A DNA stretch of 64,000 nt from an uncultured Anaerolineae bacterium (GTDB lineage: Bacteria; Chloroflexota; Anaerolineae; JACIWP01): NCBI GenBank assembly GCA_938049385.1, contig CALIBQ010000015.1, positions 1-64,000 of the forward strand, read 5' to 3'. A program made the translations under genes and the position numbers. The notes below the pieces were generated by a model, which worked only from the letters and a program-made list of their open reading frames with translations, had not been told where the DNA came from and did no database searches. Below, piece after piece: positions 49,801 to 59,751 of the stretch (position 1 is the stretch's first letter; each line of letters begins with the position of its first letter).

Positions 49801-50541
49801 TTACGGCTTATAACCCACCACCGTGATGCTCAGGAAGCCGTAGTTCTCACCGCGCGGATAGGCTACCGCTTCTCGGTGCGGCACCTCGATCTGGACAAAG
49901 CCGGCCTCTTCGATAATGCGCAGGTATTCCTTTTCATCCAGCGCACCGCCGTAGCAGGAAGCCCACCAGTCCGGGTCCTGCCGCAGCTCCGCCGGCACCT
50001 CCCCGAATGATACGATGTCGGAGATGGAGAAATGGCCGCCCGGCGTCAGCACACGGTACATCTCGGCGAAGGCGCGCCGCTTATCGGGCACCAGGTTGAT
50101 GACGCAGTTGGAAAGGACGACATCCACGCTGTTATCTGCAACCGGCAGAGCCTCGACCTCTCCCAGGCGGAACTGCACGTTGCGGAAGCCGCCGGCGATG
50201 GCGTTGCGGCGTGCCAGCTTGATCATGTCAGGGGTCATGTCCACGCCGATGACCAGTCCCTCCGGTCCGACGACACGCGCCGCCAGAAAGACGTCAATGC
50301 CGGCGCCGCTCCCAAGGTCGAGCACCGTCTGCCCCGGCCGCAGGTCGGCGTAGCGGGTAGAGATGCCGCACCCCAGGCCGAGGTTGGCCTCTGCCGGCAC
50401 GTCCGCCGGCAGTTCGCCGTAATCCACCAGCGGCGCCCATTGGGCGTCCGCCCCACAGCAGGACGAACTGCAACAGGAGGAGCTTTGCCGGCGGGCGATC
50501 TCCGCATACCGCTTCTGCACTTCGGACTTGATGTCTTCCAT
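49801..50541 (-). CDS. arsM: Arsenite methyltransferase
   Basis: VLDLGSGAGIDVFLAARVVGPEGLVIGVDMTPDMIKLARRNA; NCVINLVPDKRRAFAEMYRVLTPGGHFSISDIV; Cys-rich N-terminus. Confidence 0.92.
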   Translation of the reverse strand: MEDIKSEVQKRYAEIARRQSSSCCSSSCCGADAQWAPLVDYGELPADVPAEANLGLGCGISTRYADLRPGQTVLDLGSGAGIDVFLAARVVGPEGLVIGVDMTPDMIKLARRNAIAGGFRNVQFRLGEVEALPVADNSVDVVLSNCVINLVPDKRRAFAEMYRVLTPGGHFSISDIVSFGEVPAELRQDPDWWASCYGGALDEKEYLRIIEEAGFVQIEVPHREAVAYPRGENYGFLSITVVGYKP

Positions 50542-50586
50542 ATATCTCCCTTTCGCCTCGCGATAGATGTGCAACAATCATATATC

Positions 50587-50615
50587 ATGTTATTCTTTCT
50601 TAACAAATTGCACAA
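50587..50615 (-). promoter_or_regulatory. Putative arsM promoter
   Basis: Minus strand TTGTGC-17 nt-TAACAT. Confidence 0.45.
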
Positions 50616-50634
50616 TCGGAGGGGGTTGAGAACA

Positions 50635-50784
50635 GGACTTTTCAATGTTATAACATTTTGGGCGACTAGGAGTCGTAGCAATGATGGGCGAAGCCTGCCT
50701 GTGTGGGCTTGTCAGTTGGCGCAGGCCGACTTTGCAGCCGTTGGTGCAGTTTCAACTGCCATTTTGTTAGAATATTGAAAAGCC
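50635..50784 (+). repeat. Multi-hairpin repeat, copy C
   Basis: GGACTTTTCAATGTTATAACATTTTGGGCGACTAGGAGTCGTAGC...GTTTCAACTGCCATTTTGTTAGAATATTGAAAAGCC. Confidence 0.85.
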
Positions 50785-50911
50785 CTGGGTTAGTTGTCTG
50801 GTGGTTCAAACCGGGACTACGCCCGCGGAGTTGGTCTGCGCCGACTGAAAAAGGGCCTGTGCAGGCAGGTTTCACGGTCTTTACAGCAATTTCATCAGCC
50901 AGGCCGTCTTT

Positions 50912-52231
50912 CTATATCATTTGCGCCGGCAGATGATGCAGTTCCAAGCCGACGCAGGTCCACTGGCGGAAGCCCTTCCAGTAGGTATGGTCATCGCGGA
51001 AGGTGCCGTCGGGATTCTGCGACCAGCGCGCCTGGTTAGCGATAGGCACGGGCACGTCCAGGTAGGCCTGGTACTCTGCCATGCCTTTGAGATGCCGGCC
51101 CAGGAACGCCGTCAGGAAATGCTGGTTGATGTTGTTACAGCGCGCGTTGTCCCAGCAGGGCTCCTGATAATGCATGTATTCCCGAAAGCTTGTGGTCGAG
51201 ATCCGGGGGGCCGGATTCACCACCACCTCATGGATGCCGCCCTGATAGACCAGCATATAGCGGTCCGAATGCACACATTTTTCAAAGAGATAGCGCACGT
51301 TGTGGAAGCCTGAGGTATCGTCCTGGTCTCCCACGATGAAGAAGGCCGGCACCCGGATGCCCTTCAGCCCCTCCTCGTCGAAAAAGTACGGTGCGCCCCA
51401 GGGTGCCATCGGGACGATGGCCTTCACCCGCTCATCCCGGGAGGCCTCGAAGGACGGATGCCCCCGCACGCGCGCCGCCAGGTAGCCGCCCGGCACACCC
51501 CAGGGGAGGTCTACGCTTTCGGGGCGAAAGCCGGCGCCGGCGGCGTTCAGCACGCCGTAGCCGCCCATGGAATAGCCCATCAGCGCGGTGCGCGTGTCAT
51601 CCACCAGGCCGGCCAGGAAACTGCCGGAGCCGGCCTGTCCCATTCTCCCCAGCTCGTTCAGCACGAAGAGGATATCCAGCGGCCGGTTGAGCAGGGTGCT
51701 GGCAAAGCCGGCGGCGTCCCAGTGCGTCGAATCCGTGTGCTCGATGGCCGCCACCACATAGCCCTTGGAGGCCAGGTTCTCGGTCAGGTTGGTCATCAGC
51801 ACCGCGGAGCCGGGATAGCCGTGAGAAAGGATGACCAGCGGGTAGGGCGCTTCGCTGAAGTCCGGCTCGGCACCCTGCAGAGCGCGGCCGGGGAACGTAA
51901 AGGGGATGATGGGGCGGTCGGGATTGTCCGGGCCGCTTCCCAGGGTATCATGGTAAGTCGTCAGCATCTCGACGCCGGCAGGGATGACCGCCGGGTACCA
52001 GACCATGAGGCCCAGAGGACGGTCATAGCGCGGCGCAGGGTTGGCACCGCTGTAGCGCAGGATGTCAATTTGATCCGGGTTGACCAGGTCCAGCCAGCGC
52101 ACCCCTACCCCGAATCTGCCGCGCGGAGCCAGCTCCGGCGCGTCGGGTCGGGGATCGCCGTAGACAAAATCGGGGCCATATTGGGAAGCATTGAGCCATT
52201 GGGTGCGGCCGGCGGCCGGCATGACAGACAT
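50912..52231 (-). CDS. Alpha/beta hydrolase (PAF-acetylhydrolase/chlorophyllase-like)
   Basis: PLVILSHGYPGSAVLMTNLTENLASKGYVVAAIEHTDS; ALMGYSMGGYGVLNAAG nucleophile elbow. Confidence 0.87.
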   Translation of the reverse strand: MSVMPAAGRTQWLNASQYGPDFVYGDPRPDAPELAPRGRFGVGVRWLDLVNPDQIDILRYSGANPAPRYDRPLGLMVWYPAVIPAGVEMLTTYHDTLGSGPDNPDRPIIPFTFPGRALQGAEPDFSEAPYPLVILSHGYPGSAVLMTNLTENLASKGYVVAAIEHTDSTHWDAAGFASTLLNRPLDILFVLNELGRMGQAGSGSFLAGLVDDTRTALMGYSMGGYGVLNAAGAGFRPESVDLPWGVPGGYLAARVRGHPSFEASRDERVKAIVPMAPWGAPYFFDEEGLKGIRVPAFFIVGDQDDTSGFHNVRYLFEKCVHSDRYMLVYQGGIHEVVVNPAPRISTTSFREYMHYQEPCWDNARCNNINQHFLTAFLGRHLKGMAEYQAYLDVPVPIANQARWSQNPDGTFRDDHTYWKGFRQWTCVGLELHHLPAQMI

Positions 52232-52252
52232 TCTCTTTCGGTACGGGTCAGT

Positions 52253-52573
52253 TTACTTGCGGAACCAGCCCTCGCGCGCCATAACCTCCATGACCACGGC
52301 ATTGCTGGGGGAATCGCCGCGGGCGGCGAAAATGCCGACAGCCGGCCCAAGGGCCTCCGCTAATTCCGCGATGTCTTTATGTGTGAAGCCCGGGCAGAGC
52401 ACGACGGCGTGAATGCCTTCTGCCTGGGCCAGATGCCGGCAGACCTCTAAGGCCTGCATCTGATTCTGCACCACGCGCACGAAAAGCTTATAGGTAGGGG
52501 TCTCCACGACGCATTGGTGTCTTGCCGGCTCTGCATCGGGGGCATGGGCCAGGAACACCGCTTTGAATGTCAT
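52253..52573 (-). CDS. Small protein, DUF6506-like
   Basis: MTFKAVFLAHAPDAEPARHQCVVETPTYKLFVRVV...VLCPGFTHKDIAELAEAL; RBS GGAGGTG upstream. Confidence 0.65.
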   Translation of the reverse strand: MTFKAVFLAHAPDAEPARHQCVVETPTYKLFVRVVQNQMQALEVCRHLAQAEGIHAVVLCPGFTHKDIAELAEALGPAVGIFAARGDSPSNAVVMEVMAREGWFRK

Positions 52574-52578
52574 ACGCA

Positions 52579-53412
52579 TCACCTCCGTATGAACCGCCTC
52601 GGACCATATCGCAGGACGATGCCCATCGCAAAAACTGTTGTCAGCGCGACAACCGGCCAGTAAGAGGACTGATACACGCCCATCTCCAGCAGGACGAACG
52701 CGATGGTGTTGGACATGGCGTGGAAGATGCTCACGAAGAGCAGACTGCCGCCGGTGTGTAGGTACAACCAGGTGTAGATGATAGTGAGGGCCAGGCTGAA
52801 AATCAGCTCGCCGGCCCAGGGCAGGCCGGCCATGGGCGACGAGGGATTGAGCATAAGCGGGAGATGCCACAGGCTCCACAGGATGCCCATGATGAAAGCG
52901 ATCATCAGGTCGTTGTATCTCTCTTGCAGTCGCGGCAGGGCGAATCCCCGCCACCCAATCTCCTCCCACACATTGGAGAACAGCATCATGACAAAAATGG
53001 GCACGAGGCTTCCCCAGGCGAATTGGTCCAGCGCCGGCGGTGCACTGCCCAGAACCGCCCCGATGCCTAGAGCGACAGCGGCTGTCACTGCCCAGAAGCC
53101 GAAGACAAACACGAACCAGCCGGGAGAGGCTTTCCACTGCAACAAGGAGCCGAACAACCTGCGTATGCCCGCCGTATCGCGAAGCCGCAGGAGGACAATG
53201 ACAGCGGCCAGGGTTGGGCCAGCGCCGGCCAGCAGGTTGAACAGAGGGTTGTCGAACGGAAAAGCCCGGCGCGCGTACAGCGCCTGGGGAACCCATCCCA
53301 GCCATGATATGGCAAAGGCCAGGATGTAAAAGGCTGTTACGGGATGTCGGGTCGCCAATGAACGATCGTGCACGTCTTTTGCTCCACTTTCAAGACCTGC
53401 TGGCCGGCTCAC
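52579..53412 (-). CDS. CPBP-family (CAAX protease-like) intramembrane metalloprotease
   Basis: NVWEEIGWRGFALPRLQ; FIMGILWSLWHLPLML; SIFHAMSNT; start uncertain. Confidence 0.87.
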   Translation of the reverse strand: MSRPAGLESGAKDVHDRSLATRHPVTAFYILAFAISWLGWVPQALYARRAFPFDNPLFNLLAGAGPTLAAVIVLLRLRDTAGIRRLFGSLLQWKASPGWFVFVFGFWAVTAAVALGIGAVLGSAPPALDQFAWGSLVPIFVMMLFSNVWEEIGWRGFALPRLQERYNDLMIAFIMGILWSLWHLPLMLNPSSPMAGLPWAGELIFSLALTIIYTWLYLHTGGSLLFVSIFHAMSNTIAFVLLEMGVYQSSYWPVVALTTVFAMGIVLRYGPRRFIRR

Positions 53413-53456
53413 TCATGCGCAATCAGGCGCGATTGTAGTGCGGGGCGCATGCGCTG

Positions 53457-55358
53457 TCAAGGAGAGCGCTTCACCCCTTCCTGCATCAGCGGCCAGGCCC
53501 AGCCCACCCCCAGCTCAATCAGCTTGGCACGCGTGGGAATGCCCGTATCCTCGTCCCAGCCCATCATGGCGTAGTAGAGGCGGAGCGATTCTTGGAAGGC
53601 CTTGCGGTCCAGCGGCACGCCCTTGGGCGAGGCCTCGATGGGTTCGAAGAAGCGCGCCGGCAGGGTGTCATCCTTCGCTGTCATCCCGCGCCGCACGTTG
53701 ACCGCTCTTGCCAGTGTTACACTCCGCTCCCCCACCTTGGTCAGCTCAAACATGTTGGTGTTCCAGCCAGTGGCGGCCCGCACTGCTTCGGCGACCAGCG
53801 GGAAGTCGGTCATGTACGGCTGGCCGAAGCACAGCTCCAGCACGTTGAACAGGCTCCACCAGTGCACATCGTACACGAACAGCCGCACCTTCTCCGGCGT
53901 CAGCTCCGTCGCCCGGATGGGGTCCAAGATGCCCAGCGAGCGGATGCGGTTGAACATGGGGTTGTCCTCGTCCTCGTACCACACGTCATGCACGTTGTGC
54001 ACATGGTCGGCGCCAGTGGGGGAAACGGCATAGCCCAGCCCGGTGAGGTGCTTGGCGCGCGGCTCGTGCATGGGCAGTTCCTGTCCCTTCACATGCATGG
54101 CAAACTGCTCGGTGCCGCGCCCGATCTTCTTCGAAGCCCGGTACACTCCCTCGGCCAGCAGATCGCCGAAGCCCTGACGTTCGGCGATCATTTGCACGAG
54201 CTTGACCACCATATCCCCATCGCCGAAGCGAAGCTCCAGGCCGCCGGTATCCTCTTTGGTGATGAGGCCGCGCTCGAAGCACTCCATGGCCCAGGCGATG
54301 TTAACGCCGGCGGCAATCGTGTCAATGGTATACGCGTTGCAGATTTCGTTGGCCTTGCACAGCGCGACCAGGTCGTCCACGCCAACCAGTGAGCCGAGCG
54401 CGGCGCCGGTCTCGTATTCCGGTCCGCCGTAGGTGGGGCTGACCTCGTATGGCTCGTGGGCCTCCACGACACGCTTGCATTTGTTCCGGCAGGCGAAACA
54501 GCTCTCTCGGTCAATCAGCAGGGTCTCGGCAAGGGTGGCGCCGGTGATTTTTTCGGCGCCGGCAAAGGAGCCAGCGCGAAAGTTGTACGTCGGCAGGGCG
54601 CCGGCGGCGCTCAGCGCCTCCAAGCCGCCGATGGTCCCCAGATTCGTGTTGCATTCCTCCAGCGATGGCCCCCGCTCCCGATAGGCCTGGATACAGCGCT
54701 TAATGCCCTCCGGGTCCGCCACCGGCACCTGCTTGTTCGAACCCCGCACGTAGATGCCCTTCAGGCGTTTGGAGCCCATGACCGCGCCCATGCCGCACCG
54801 GCCGTAGAAATGGGTAATGTCATTGGCGATGCTGGCATAGCGCACCAGCTTCTCCGCCCCTGGCCCGATGGAGGCCGAACGGATGCGCCGCTCCCCTAGC
54901 TCGTCCTGCACCGCCTCCAGCGCCTCAGCGGTCTTCAGCCCCCACAGCCGGGAGGCATCGCGCAGTTCCGCCTGGCCGTCGTGGATCCAGAGGTACACCG
55001 GCTTTGGGGACTGCCCCTGGATGACGACAGCGTCAAAGCCGGCGAACTTCAGCTCGGCACCGAAGAACCCGCCTGACTCGCTCTCGCCGTAGCCGCCGGT
55101 GAGGGGGTTATAGGCGCCGGCGCTGTTGCGGCCGCTGTAGCCGATGGGCACGCCGGTCAGCACCCCGGTGGCGAAAATCAGCGGATTGTCCGGCCCCAAT
55201 GGGTCCGCGTCGCGGGGCGCCTCTTTCAGCAGGTAATAGGCGATGATGTTGCGCCCGCCCATATAGGTGCGGTAGAATTTGTCGTCGGGGGATTCCGTCC
55301 AGATGCGGCCGTCGGAAAGGTTGACCCGCAGGATTTTGCCCACATATCCGAATCCCAT
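53457..55358 (-). CDS. Tungsten aldehyde:ferredoxin oxidoreductase
   Basis: GYVGKILRVNLSDGRIWTE...YMGGRNIIAYYLLKE; CFACRNKCKRV cluster ligands. Confidence 0.95.
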   Translation of the reverse strand: MGFGYVGKILRVNLSDGRIWTESPDDKFYRTYMGGRNIIAYYLLKEAPRDADPLGPDNPLIFATGVLTGVPIGYSGRNSAGAYNPLTGGYGESESGGFFGAELKFAGFDAVVIQGQSPKPVYLWIHDGQAELRDASRLWGLKTAEALEAVQDELGERRIRSASIGPGAEKLVRYASIANDITHFYGRCGMGAVMGSKRLKGIYVRGSNKQVPVADPEGIKRCIQAYRERGPSLEECNTNLGTIGGLEALSAAGALPTYNFRAGSFAGAEKITGATLAETLLIDRESCFACRNKCKRVVEAHEPYEVSPTYGGPEYETGAALGSLVGVDDLVALCKANEICNAYTIDTIAAGVNIAWAMECFERGLITKEDTGGLELRFGDGDMVVKLVQMIAERQGFGDLLAEGVYRASKKIGRGTEQFAMHVKGQELPMHEPRAKHLTGLGYAVSPTGADHVHNVHDVWYEDEDNPMFNRIRSLGILDPIRATELTPEKVRLFVYDVHWWSLFNVLELCFGQPYMTDFPLVAEAVRAATGWNTNMFELTKVGERSVTLARAVNVRRGMTAKDDTLPARFFEPIEASPKGVPLDRKAFQESLRLYYAMMGWDEDTGIPTRAKLIELGVGWAWPLMQEGVKRSP

Positions 55359-55413
55359 GGCGCGCCTCCATCCTTGATTGGACTGGTGTTATGCTTGTCA
55401 GACCACTTTGCCC

Positions 55414-55442
55414 ATTATAGCATACGCGGTGGGTTTTGACAA
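55414..55442 (-). promoter_or_regulatory. Promoter of the aldehyde:ferredoxin oxidoreductase gene
   Basis: Minus strand TTGTCA-17 nt-TATAAT. Confidence 0.75.
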
Positions 55443-55463
55443 CCGCCCACTGCATGGTATCAT
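55436..55463 (+). promoter_or_regulatory. Promoter of ridA-like gene
   Basis: TTGACA-16 nt-TATCAT; -35 overlaps the divergent -35. Confidence 0.7.
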
Positions 55464-55503
55464 GGCGGCAGTTTGCTCATATCCTGTCATTCGGAGGTGC
55501 ACC

Positions 55504-55887
55504 ATGTCCCGTGAGGTCATCGCCACATCGAAGGCGCCGGCCGCGGTCGGCCCCTATTCCCAGGCCATCAAGGCCAACGGCTTCGTCTTCACCGCCGGCC
55601 AGTTGGGGCTGGACCCCGCCGCCGGCAAGCTGGTCGAGGGTGACGTGACGGACCAGGCCCGCCAGGCCCTCAAGAATCTGCAGGCCATCCTGGAGGCCGC
55701 CGGCTCTTCTCTGGATCAGGTGGTGAAGGTCACTGTGTTCCTGAAGGACATCAACGACTTCAAGCGGGTCAACGAGGTCTATGCCGAGTTCTTCAAGGCC
55801 AATCCGCCGGCGCGCTCTGCCGTGCAGGTCGCCGCACTGCCGCTCGGCGGCCTGGTCGAGATCGAGGCTGTCGCAGTGGCTCCATAA
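55504..55887 (+). CDS. ridA: RidA/YjgF family deaminase
   Basis: ATSKAPAAVGPYSQAIKANGFVFTAGQLGLDPAAGKLV...NPPARSAVQVAALPLGGLVEIEAVA. Confidence 0.95.
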   Translation: MSREVIATSKAPAAVGPYSQAIKANGFVFTAGQLGLDPAAGKLVEGDVTDQARQALKNLQAILEAAGSSLDQVVKVTVFLKDINDFKRVNEVYAEFFKANPPARSAVQVAALPLGGLVEIEAVAVAP

Positions 55888-55889
55888 CG

Positions 55890-55930
55890 AAAAGCCTCCC
55901 GCAGGAACGCATCCTGCGGGAGGTCTCTTT
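55890..55930. terminator. Bidirectional intrinsic terminator between convergent genes
   Basis: CCTCCCGCAGG-AACGCAT-CCTGCGGGAGG with T-rich flanks on both strands. Confidence 0.75.
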
Positions 55931-58900
55931 ATCGGCCCCCTCCGGCAAGGGAAAGGATGAAGGGTAGCAGTGTCCTCGCCATGCCGGCGCCCCGTAAGGT
56001 GACCATGCCGTCGGCGGGATTGCCGGCGTTGCTGAAGATCACCAGCGTGTCGTTCCAGATGCCCGATGCCGGCGGCGAGAAAGCGATGATGAAGCTCTCG
56101 TACTGGCCGCGCGGGATCACCACGGGGAACTGCGTGGGGCGCGTCAGGCGGAACGCCCTGCCATCCACGAACGACGCGCCGGTGATGACCAGGTTGGCAC
56201 AGCCGTTGGCGATGGGCGGGAAGGAGACCCATACCTCTTCCTGCGCGGTGCGGCCGGCCGGCAGGCTCCCGAAATCAATGCTCCGGCGGGAGACAGCGAT
56301 CCGCACCTCGCATGCCGGCGTGGTCGTCGGCGTGGGTGTTGGTCCCGCCGTAGCGGTCGCGGTGGGCGTCAGGGTGCTGGTGGCCGTGGGCGTTGTGGTC
56401 GGCGTGGGCGAAGGCGTGGCGGTGGGGACAGTCCCCGTCGGCGTCCATGTGGCGGTGGCTGTGGGCGTCGGGTTGTAGGTGTGCGTGGCTGTCGGCGTAA
56501 ATGTGCTCGTAGGTGTCGCCGTGCGCGTGGCAGTGGGCGTGGCAGTGGGCGTGGCGGTGGGCACAGCCGCCGGCACCTGATAGACGATCTGCAGTTTCGG
56601 GCGATTGGCAGGGACAACGGTGTATTCCGAGGAGGCGAAGCGGTAGTACAGGCTTCCCTGGCCCGGCCCCAGGAGCAGGACCCCAAAATTGCCGGCGGGA
56701 TTGCGCACCCAGTCTGCCACCAGCGAAGTGATATCGAAGTTCAGCCAGGTATTGACGTTCGATGCGGTCTGTATGGCGGCCGGCGTCGGGTCAAAGTCGC
56801 CGCCGGGCGTCTGCCAGGGAACGCCGGCACGCGCCAGGTTCCAGGTAGCCTGTGCCTCGTTCCAGGCGTTCAACACCCGATGCGCGGTGATGGTCATGGG
56901 CTGGCTGGGATAGCGGTAGGTGGGCCACAAGCTCAGCGTGGCCTGCAGTATCGCGGCGTGGGGCGGGATACTCGATAGGTCGAAGGCCACCAGCACGCGC
57001 AGGGCACTGTCAGCGCGTAGCCACAGCGCGTCCTCCATACCGTGCACTTGAGTGGGATTCCAGGCGTCCGGGCTGGTGTCCTGGACACCTTGATACCCTT
57101 CCAGCCCCCGCTGAAGCACGATGGTGGTGGGCACCGGCGTGGCCGTCGGCGTGGGCGTATAAATGGGCGTGGGTGTTGGTGTCGGCGTGGGGATGAAATA
57201 GCTGACGCTGAGGTAAGGGCGTTTGCCGGCATCCGCATATTCCCGCGAATAGGCCGAGTAGCGCACATACGGGTGCACACCCAGCTCACCGCGGATCAAC
57301 ACCCCTTCGTTGGGCAAGGCGCCGCTGACCCACTCCTGCACCAGCGGTGTGATGTCCCAGGAGACCCATCCCAGGCCCGTCAGGAGGGCGGCCGCCGCCG
57401 GCTCCCCGCGCCGATCGGCCGGCACGCCGTTGGCGCCTCCCACGGACCAGTTCTGCCCGACGGAAGCCTGTCCCCAAGTGGCTTCGTTTTCGACCCAGTG
57501 CCGGTTGACGGCATAGGCCCAGGCGTTCATGGTGTCCACTGCACTGCGCTCGCCGAAGTATAGGTACATCTGGGCGCTGGTGATGACGGCGTCGCGTGGG
57601 ATGGCGGAAAGGTCAAAGCGCAGGAGTATCTCCTGCCGGCTGTCCTCCACCACATGGAGCAGGGGGCTGGCGCCGAGATTCACCGCCGGCTGGTACAGGT
57701 CCAGCGTGGTATCCGCCTCCGCGAGAACATCGTCATGGCCGGATGCCGGCACGGTGGGGGTAGGGGTGCCGGCCGGCGTCGCAGTCATGGTTGGCGTCGG
57801 CGTGCGGGTCGGCGTGGCGGCGGATGACGTAGCGGTGCGCGTCGGGGTAGGGGTCGGTGTGTAGGTTGCCCCGCCCTGAGGGGTCACGGTAGGCGTGGGC
57901 GCGGGGAGGAGGGCCGGCTGGCGCTCGACCACCACCATGTGGATGATCTCATCCCCATCGCCGCGACAGTCAATGTGGAAATCGCTCCCGCCGGCCTGTC
58001 GGTTGGCGAGCCGCGCGTCGTAGAGCACGAAGCTCACACGCTTCCAGGTATTGGTGTTGGTCTTATACACGGTGCCGGCGCTTTCCTCCGGCGAGTTGGC
58101 GCCGTCGTACTTCAGCTCCCAGGCGTCATAGCCGCGGTCGAAGTACGTTACCGTGATGGTCACGGGCGCGGTGATAGTGAAAGCATCGTCCAGCTTGAAG
58201 AACATATAGGGGTTGCTGGTGGCCTGGTCGGTGCGGCGCGTGATCCAGCCCTCTTTCGTGCCGGCCAGATAGCTCACGTTCACCTCGTCCACCAGCGAGC
58301 CCTGCTGAATCTCATATCCCTCGCAGTAGTCCTGGGCGGTGCGCGAGGTCTGCTGGGGGTTGCAGAAGCCGTCCCGCCAGGTGATAGCGCGTGTGTCGCC
58401 GCCGGGCACGGTGTCATCCTGCACGAGCCATTCGCCGAAGTTGCCGCGCTCGGCGTACCAGTAAAAGCCGGACTCGCGCAGGGCGACCCAGGCCGCCGGC
58501 GCGGTCTCGACGCTTTGCCCCAGCATGCGGTTGGCGAAGCGCAGGATATCGGCGTTCGCAGTATCGGTGATGATCTGCCGGCCCAGCACCAGGTAATCGG
58601 CATGCTTGGCCAGCCCGCTCAGAATGCCCCAGTAGGCCAGCGTGGAATCAGCCAGGTAATAGGGGTAGGTCCCCTCCCAGGCCACCGGCACCTCGGTCCA
58701 GTGGAGCAGGATGGGGTCGTAGGCGCCACAGCGGTAGAGCGAATAGCCTGGATCGTCAATGACGGTGGCATCGGCATCGGCCGCCAGGCCGTTGTGCTTC
58801 AGGCCCACGTACAGCGAGGCGGCGTAATTGGTGAAATCACGGCGCTCGCAGGGTGAGAGGAAGCGCGGCGCGAACTGCAGGAAGAGGGTTTTATTGCGAA

Positions 58901-59567
58901 ACGCCTGGCGGTATATGTTGGTGATGGCGTTGACAGTGGCGATCCATTTGGCGCTGTCCAGGCCGGCGGCTTTCAGGCAGTCATTGGCGCTGGCCTCCGC
59001 CGGCGTCGTCTCGCCGTACATGCCGACCGAAACCTGCACCCAAGCGATGCGCGGGTCATTGTCATAGCGAGCCGCCAAGGCGCGCACGAAGTTACCGAAC
59101 TTCTGCTGATAGAGGGAATTCCAGTAATGAGGGATGCGCTTGCCACTGCAGTAGACGGAAGGGACGCCGGCGCTGTACACCCACAGCGGCGTGGCGCTGT
59201 CCGCCGGCGCCTCGTTGCGGAAGGTGTCCACGGCGATGCCGACTGGCTTGCCGGCGGCCGCCTGATTATCCAGCCAGGTGTCAATCAGCCCCCACTGATA
59301 CTGCCCCTCGGCCGGCTCCAGCGCGCTCCAGGACCAGTCCTGGTGTCCCCCCACGATGATGCCGGGATAGTTGGCCGGCGTCAGACCGGAGCGTCCATCG
59401 TCCTGGAAGACGTAAATGCCCGGCGAAGGGACGCGCGGGGCCGGAAACTGTGCGGATGGTTCTGCCGGCGCGTGGGCCGCGGCCGGCGCCACCCGGCCCA
59501 GTACAACCGTCATGCATACCAGCGCAAGCAGGAGCACGAACCAGCGCGCCAAAGAAGTGGTTTTCAT
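55929..59567 (-). CDS. Large secreted multidomain protein: glycosidase-like N-terminus, two DNRLRE-like domains, Thr-Pro linkers
   Basis: Signal peptide; [27 protein letters not shown]...[24 protein letters not shown]...[11 protein letters not shown] repeated; several TPTPT tracts. Confidence 0.8.
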   Translation of the reverse strand: MKTTSLARWFVLLLALVCMTVVLGRVAPAAAHAPAEPSAQFPAPRVPSPGIYVFQDDGRSGLTPANYPGIIVGGHQDWSWSALEPAEGQYQWGLIDTWLDNQAAAGKPVGIAVDTFRNEAPADSATPLWVYSAGVPSVYCSGKRIPHYWNSLYQQKFGNFVRALAARYDNDPRIAWVQVSVGMYGETTPAEASANDCLKAAGLDSAKWIATVNAITNIYRQAFRNKTLFLQFAPRFLSPCERRDFTNYAASLYVGLKHNGLAADADATVIDDPGYSLYRCGAYDPILLHWTEVPVAWEGTYPYYLADSTLAYWGILSGLAKHADYLVLGRQIITDTANADILRFANRMLGQSVETAPAAWVALRESGFYWYAERGNFGEWLVQDDTVPGGDTRAITWRDGFCNPQQTSRTAQDYCEGYEIQQGSLVDEVNVSYLAGTKEGWITRRTDQATSNPYMFFKLDDAFTITAPVTITVTYFDRGYDAWELKYDGANSPEESAGTVYKTNTNTWKRVSFVLYDARLANRQAGGSDFHIDCRGDGDEIIHMVVVERQPALLPAPTPTVTPQGGATYTPTPTPTRTATSSAATPTRTPTPTMTATPAGTPTPTVPASGHDDVLAEADTTLDLYQPAVNLGASPLLHVVEDSRQEILLRFDLSAIPRDAVITSAQMYLYFGERSAVDTMNAWAYAVNRHWVENEATWGQASVGQNWSVGGANGVPADRRGEPAAAALLTGLGWVSWDITPLVQEWVSGALPNEGVLIRGELGVHPYVRYSAYSREYADAGKRPYLSVSYFIPTPTPTPTPIYTPTPTATPVPTTIVLQRGLEGYQGVQDTSPDAWNPTQVHGMEDALWLRADSALRVLVAFDLSSIPPHAAILQATLSLWPTYRYPSQPMTITAHRVLNAWNEAQATWNLARAGVPWQTPGGDFDPTPAAIQTASNVNTWLNFDITSLVADWVRNPAGNFGVLLLGPGQGSLYYRFASSEYTVVPANRPKLQIVYQVPAAVPTATPTATPTATRTATPTSTFTPTATHTYNPTPTATATWTPTGTVPTATPSPTPTTTPTATSTLTPTATATAGPTPTPTTTPACEVRIAVSRRSIDFGSLPAGRTAQEEVWVSFPPIANGCANLVITGASFVDGRAFRLTRPTQFPVVIPRGQYESFIIAFSPPASGIWNDTLVIFSNAGNPADGMVTLRGAGMARTLLPFILSLAGGGR

Positions 59568-59617
59568 TCAGATGGCTCCCGAATTGTGGATGAAGGGATA
59601 CAGGGAAAAGGCCGGCG

Positions 59618-59646
59618 TTGCGCAATTGCCCTGCACATTATATAAT
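59618..59646 (+). promoter_or_regulatory. Promoter of the NUDIX operon
   Basis: TTGCGC-17 nt-TATAAT, -10 inside palindrome CATTATATAATG. Confidence 0.6.
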
Positions 59647-59751
59647 GACGGGGAAAATGATGTCCCGTCACGGCATGACAAACAGCCATTCTGCCCCTGA
59701 GTATAACAGACTGTTTGCAAAGGGACAAAATCGGTAAGAGAAGAGGCACGC

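Noticed and set aside
52579-53412. CPBP/Abi-family protease as a phage abortive-infection system
   Set aside because: Family name alone is not defence evidence; neighbours are housekeeping-like and no defence partner is present.
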